Origin: an uncultured Loktanella sp. | GTDB taxonomy: Bacteria > Pseudomonadota > Alphaproteobacteria > Rhodobacterales > Rhodobacteraceae | Assembly: GCA_913061335.1 (NCBI GenBank) | Contig: CAJXTP010000141.1 | Span: 1-7,631 of the forward strand | Length of the DNA stretch: 7,631 nucleotides | Direction: 5' to 3' | Translations under genes and position numbers: made by a program | Shown: piece after piece, positions 6,149 through 7,631 of the stretch | Position numbering within the stretch: position 1 is the first letter of the stretch | How the letters are laid out: the number at the start of each line of letters is the position of its first letter | Notes under the pieces: generated by a model | The model's input: the letters and a program-made list of their open reading frames with translations, nothing else | Database searches by the model: none | What the model was told of the DNA's origin: nothing

Positions 6149-6451
6149 ATGTCCAATCTTTCAAAAACACTCGTTCTGGCATCCGCCGTCGCAACTGCGG
6201 TTGCTGGTATTGCAACAAACGCAGCCGCTGCTGGCGAAGAAAAGTGCTTTGGCGTATCCCTTGCTGGCGCAAATGACTGTGCCGCTGGCCCAGGCACAAC
6301 TTGTGCTGGTACATCCACTGTTGATTATCAGGGCAACGCTTGGACACTGGTTCCAGCGGGCACATGCGAAGCAACAATGATCGAAGCAATGGGCGACATG
6401 CCAGAGCGTTCCGGTTCGTTGACTGCTCTTGAGCGTGACATTCCTGCGTAA
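6149..6451 (+). CDS. bufA: Bufferin-type metallophore precursor BufA (DUF2282)
   Basis: This 100-residue precursor belongs to the DUF2282/BufA1 family. A Sec signal peptide (positive and polar residues 1-6, hydrophobic 7-23, small residues NAAAA at 24-28) is probably cleaved near residue 28-29, sending the product to the periplasm. The mature part carries KCFGVSLAGANDCAAGPGTTC, a Cys-rich core with C33, C44 and C52, then C73 in PAGTCE, and ends with the family-like RSGSLTALERDIPA. Four Cys fit the bufferin-1 type, in which some Cys are converted to thiooxazoles by the MNIO enzyme encoded next door; from memory these are the two central ones. Bufferins bind copper in Caulobacter, and metal sequestration here is inferred from that. 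AAGGA 8 nt upstream fixes the start. bufB follows after 24 nt. Confident on family and context; the actual metal is not known. Confidence 0.93.
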   Translation: MSNLSKTLVLASAVATAVAGIATNAAAAGEEKCFGVSLAGANDCAAGPGTTCAGTSTVDYQGNAWTLVPAGTCEATMIEAMGDMPERSGSLTALERDIPA

Positions 6452-6475
6452 GCAAATTGATGGTAGGGTGGGCTT

Positions 6476-7372
6476 ATGTCCACCTTACCGCACCATCCCA
6501 CTCTCGAATTTTCGGTGATCTCCATGCTTGATGCGTCCCAACCTCACATGCTCCCCCCTCGTGTTGGCGTTGGGTATAAAGCCCAGCACTACATGGATAT
6601 CATCCAAAATCCGGGGCCACTTGGTTGGCTCGAAGTACATGCCGAAAACTATATGGGTGACGGTGGTCGCCCGATTGCACAACTGCGGCATTTGGCCGAA
6701 CAGTTTCCGATTTCGGTACACGGCGTAGGTCTCTCAATTGGTGGAGAAGGCAAATTAGATTCCGACCACCTTGCCCGCCTCAAACACCTCGTTGACTGGC
6801 TTAATCCGGCTAGTTTTTCAGAACACTTGGCATGGTCGACCCACGATAGCCATTTTCTAAATGATCTGCTGCCCCTGCCCTATACTGCGGCCACAGTCGC
6901 CCGTGTCGCCAGCCATATTGATCAAGTCCAAGACACGCTTGGGCGTCAAATGTTGCTCGAAAACCCGTCCAGCTATTTGGCATTTTCTGAATCCGACATG
7001 GACGAGACAGAATTCCTTGCCCAGATTGCCAAGCGCACAGGCTGTGGTCTGTTGCTTGACGTCAACAACGTCTTTGTCAGCGCCACAAACCTGAACACAT
7101 CACCGCAAGAATATATCGATGCGTTTCCGCTGCACGCAGTTGGCGAAATGCACCTTGGTGGTCACGACGAGGACCAAGACGAAGCTGGCGCGCCCCTGCT
7201 GATCGACAGCCACGGCAAAGCGGTGGTTGATCCGGTCTGGGCACTGCTCGATTACACGCTCGCGAAATCTGGCCCCAAGCCGTTGCTAATCGAATGGGAC
7301 AACGACGTGCCGGAATGGGACGTACTATCTGCTGAACTTATTCGCGCAGACGGCGCATTGGCGCTGGTATGA
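6476..7372 (+). CDS. bufB: MNIO-family peptide-modifying enzyme BufB (DUF692)
   Basis: This 298-residue protein is a DUF692/MNIO enzyme (multinuclear non-haem iron, TIM barrel), the family that oxidatively modifies Cys in RiPP precursors such as bufferins and methanobactins. Family blocks with likely metal ligands are EVHAEN (H55, E57, N58), VHGVGLS (H82), SEHLAW (E116, H117), LENPSSY (E162, N163), LLLDVNN (D195, N197), GEMHLGGH (E224, H226, H230), DSHG (H246) and IEWDND (E273). The set looks complete, so the enzyme is probably active. It has no signal peptide and acts in the cytoplasm before export of BufA. The ATG at 6476 is preceded by TAGGG (6464-6468) at 7 nt; an in-frame ATG at 6524 would remove a non-conserved 16-residue stretch and is a weaker alternative. 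Its TGA overlaps the bufC start (ATGA), indicating translational coupling. Confidence 0.95.
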   Translation: MSTLPHHPTLEFSVISMLDASQPHMLPPRVGVGYKAQHYMDIIQNPGPLGWLEVHAENYMGDGGRPIAQLRHLAEQFPISVHGVGLSIGGEGKLDSDHLARLKHLVDWLNPASFSEHLAWSTHDSHFLNDLLPLPYTAATVARVASHIDQVQDTLGRQMLLENPSSYLAFSESDMDETEFLAQIAKRTGCGLLLDVNNVFVSATNLNTSPQEYIDAFPLHAVGEMHLGGHDEDQDEAGAPLLIDSHGKAVVDPVWALLDYTLAKSGPKPLLIEWDNDVPEWDVLSAELIRADGALALV

Positions 7373-7631
7373 CCGTGTCTCAAGCCGAATTTCGCAAAGG
7401 TATTTTTGACCCGACAATGCCTGTACCAGCGGGCCTTTTGAACCCTGACGGCAGTCAAGCAAACAAGCGGTTCGACGTTTACCGCAACAACGTTGCAGTC
7501 AGCCTGTCGGACGCGCTCGAATCCGCATTCCCGGTGATCCGCATGCTTGTCGGTGACAATTTTTTCCGCGCGATGGCAGGGGTTTACCTGCGCAAACATC
7601 CACCCACATCTCCGTTGATGATGTTCTACGG
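7369..7631 (+). CDS. bufC: BufC/HvfC-family partner protein (DUF2063), N-terminal part
   Basis: From the ATG at 7369 the frame stays open to the window end, giving 87 codons plus two bases. The product begins MTVSQAEFRKGIF and contains PVPAGLLNPDG (18-28), RFDVYRNNVAVSLSDALES (34-52), FPVIRMLVGDNFF (53-65), YLRKHPPTSP (72-81) and ends in FYG. This is the DUF2063 N-terminal domain of BufC/HvfC proteins, which partner MNIO enzymes and are thought to recognise or hold the precursor peptide. It overlaps bufB by 4 nt (ATGA), the usual arrangement for bufB-bufC pairs. The family is normally about 250 residues, so roughly two thirds lie beyond the window. A DoxX-like bufD may follow, as in other buf operons; that part cannot be seen. 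Confidence 0.9.
   Translation, partial: MTVSQAEFRKGIFDPTMPVPAGLLNPDGSQANKRFDVYRNNVAVSLSDALESAFPVIRMLVGDNFFRAMAGVYLRKHPPTSPLMMFY

Overview
The window looks like the start of a draft contig from an alphaproteobacterium, probably a marine Rhodobacterales (Roseobacter-group) species. That placement rests on the protein flavour of ThrS, PhaZ and the hydrolases, on the moderate GC with many GCC/GGC codons, and on the acidic TbpB-like lipoprotein; it is a judgement by eye, not a search. The first 45 bases are not biological: they are an Illumina Nextera P5-side adapter including an i5 index, so genomic sequence begins at about base 46.

Layout: (1) 46-617 (+), the C-terminal half of an intracellular polyhydroxyalkanoate depolymerase (phaZ), cut by the contig start. 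(2) 614-3028 (-), a tight three-gene operon of different alpha/beta-hydrolases. In transcription order these are an ABHD10-like hydrolase, a carboxylesterase-like hydrolase that overlaps it by 10 nt through a perfect 18-nt palindrome, and a small hydrolase whose nucleophilic serine position is glycine. The last one converges on phaZ, and both stop codons share one TTAA. (3) 3066-3777 (-), a terminator and a TbpB-like lipoprotein gene with ribosome-binding site, signal peptide and lipobox, interrupted by one in-frame TAA at codon 39. (4) 3876-5974 (+), thrS (threonyl-tRNA synthetase) with a candidate promoter, a strong Shine-Dalgarno and a clear intrinsic terminator. (5) 6094-7631 (+), a bufferin operon with a candidate ECF-type promoter: bufA (DUF2282 metallophore precursor with signal peptide and four Cys), bufB (DUF692/MNIO maturation enzyme) and the first 87 codons of bufC (DUF2063 partner), which is cut by the window end.

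The most notable system is the bufferin operon. In this recently described pathway the precursor is exported to the periplasm and carries Cys residues modified by the MNIO enzyme BufB with help from BufC; in Caulobacter the products sequester copper. The hydrolase operon is unusual for three unrelated-looking alpha/beta hydrolases in a row, one lacking its nucleophile, and for a start codon buried in a hairpin whose loop holds the upstream stop codon. No RNA genes, CRISPR arrays, insertion sequences or prophage signals were seen, and no gene-free stretch exceeds 300 bases.
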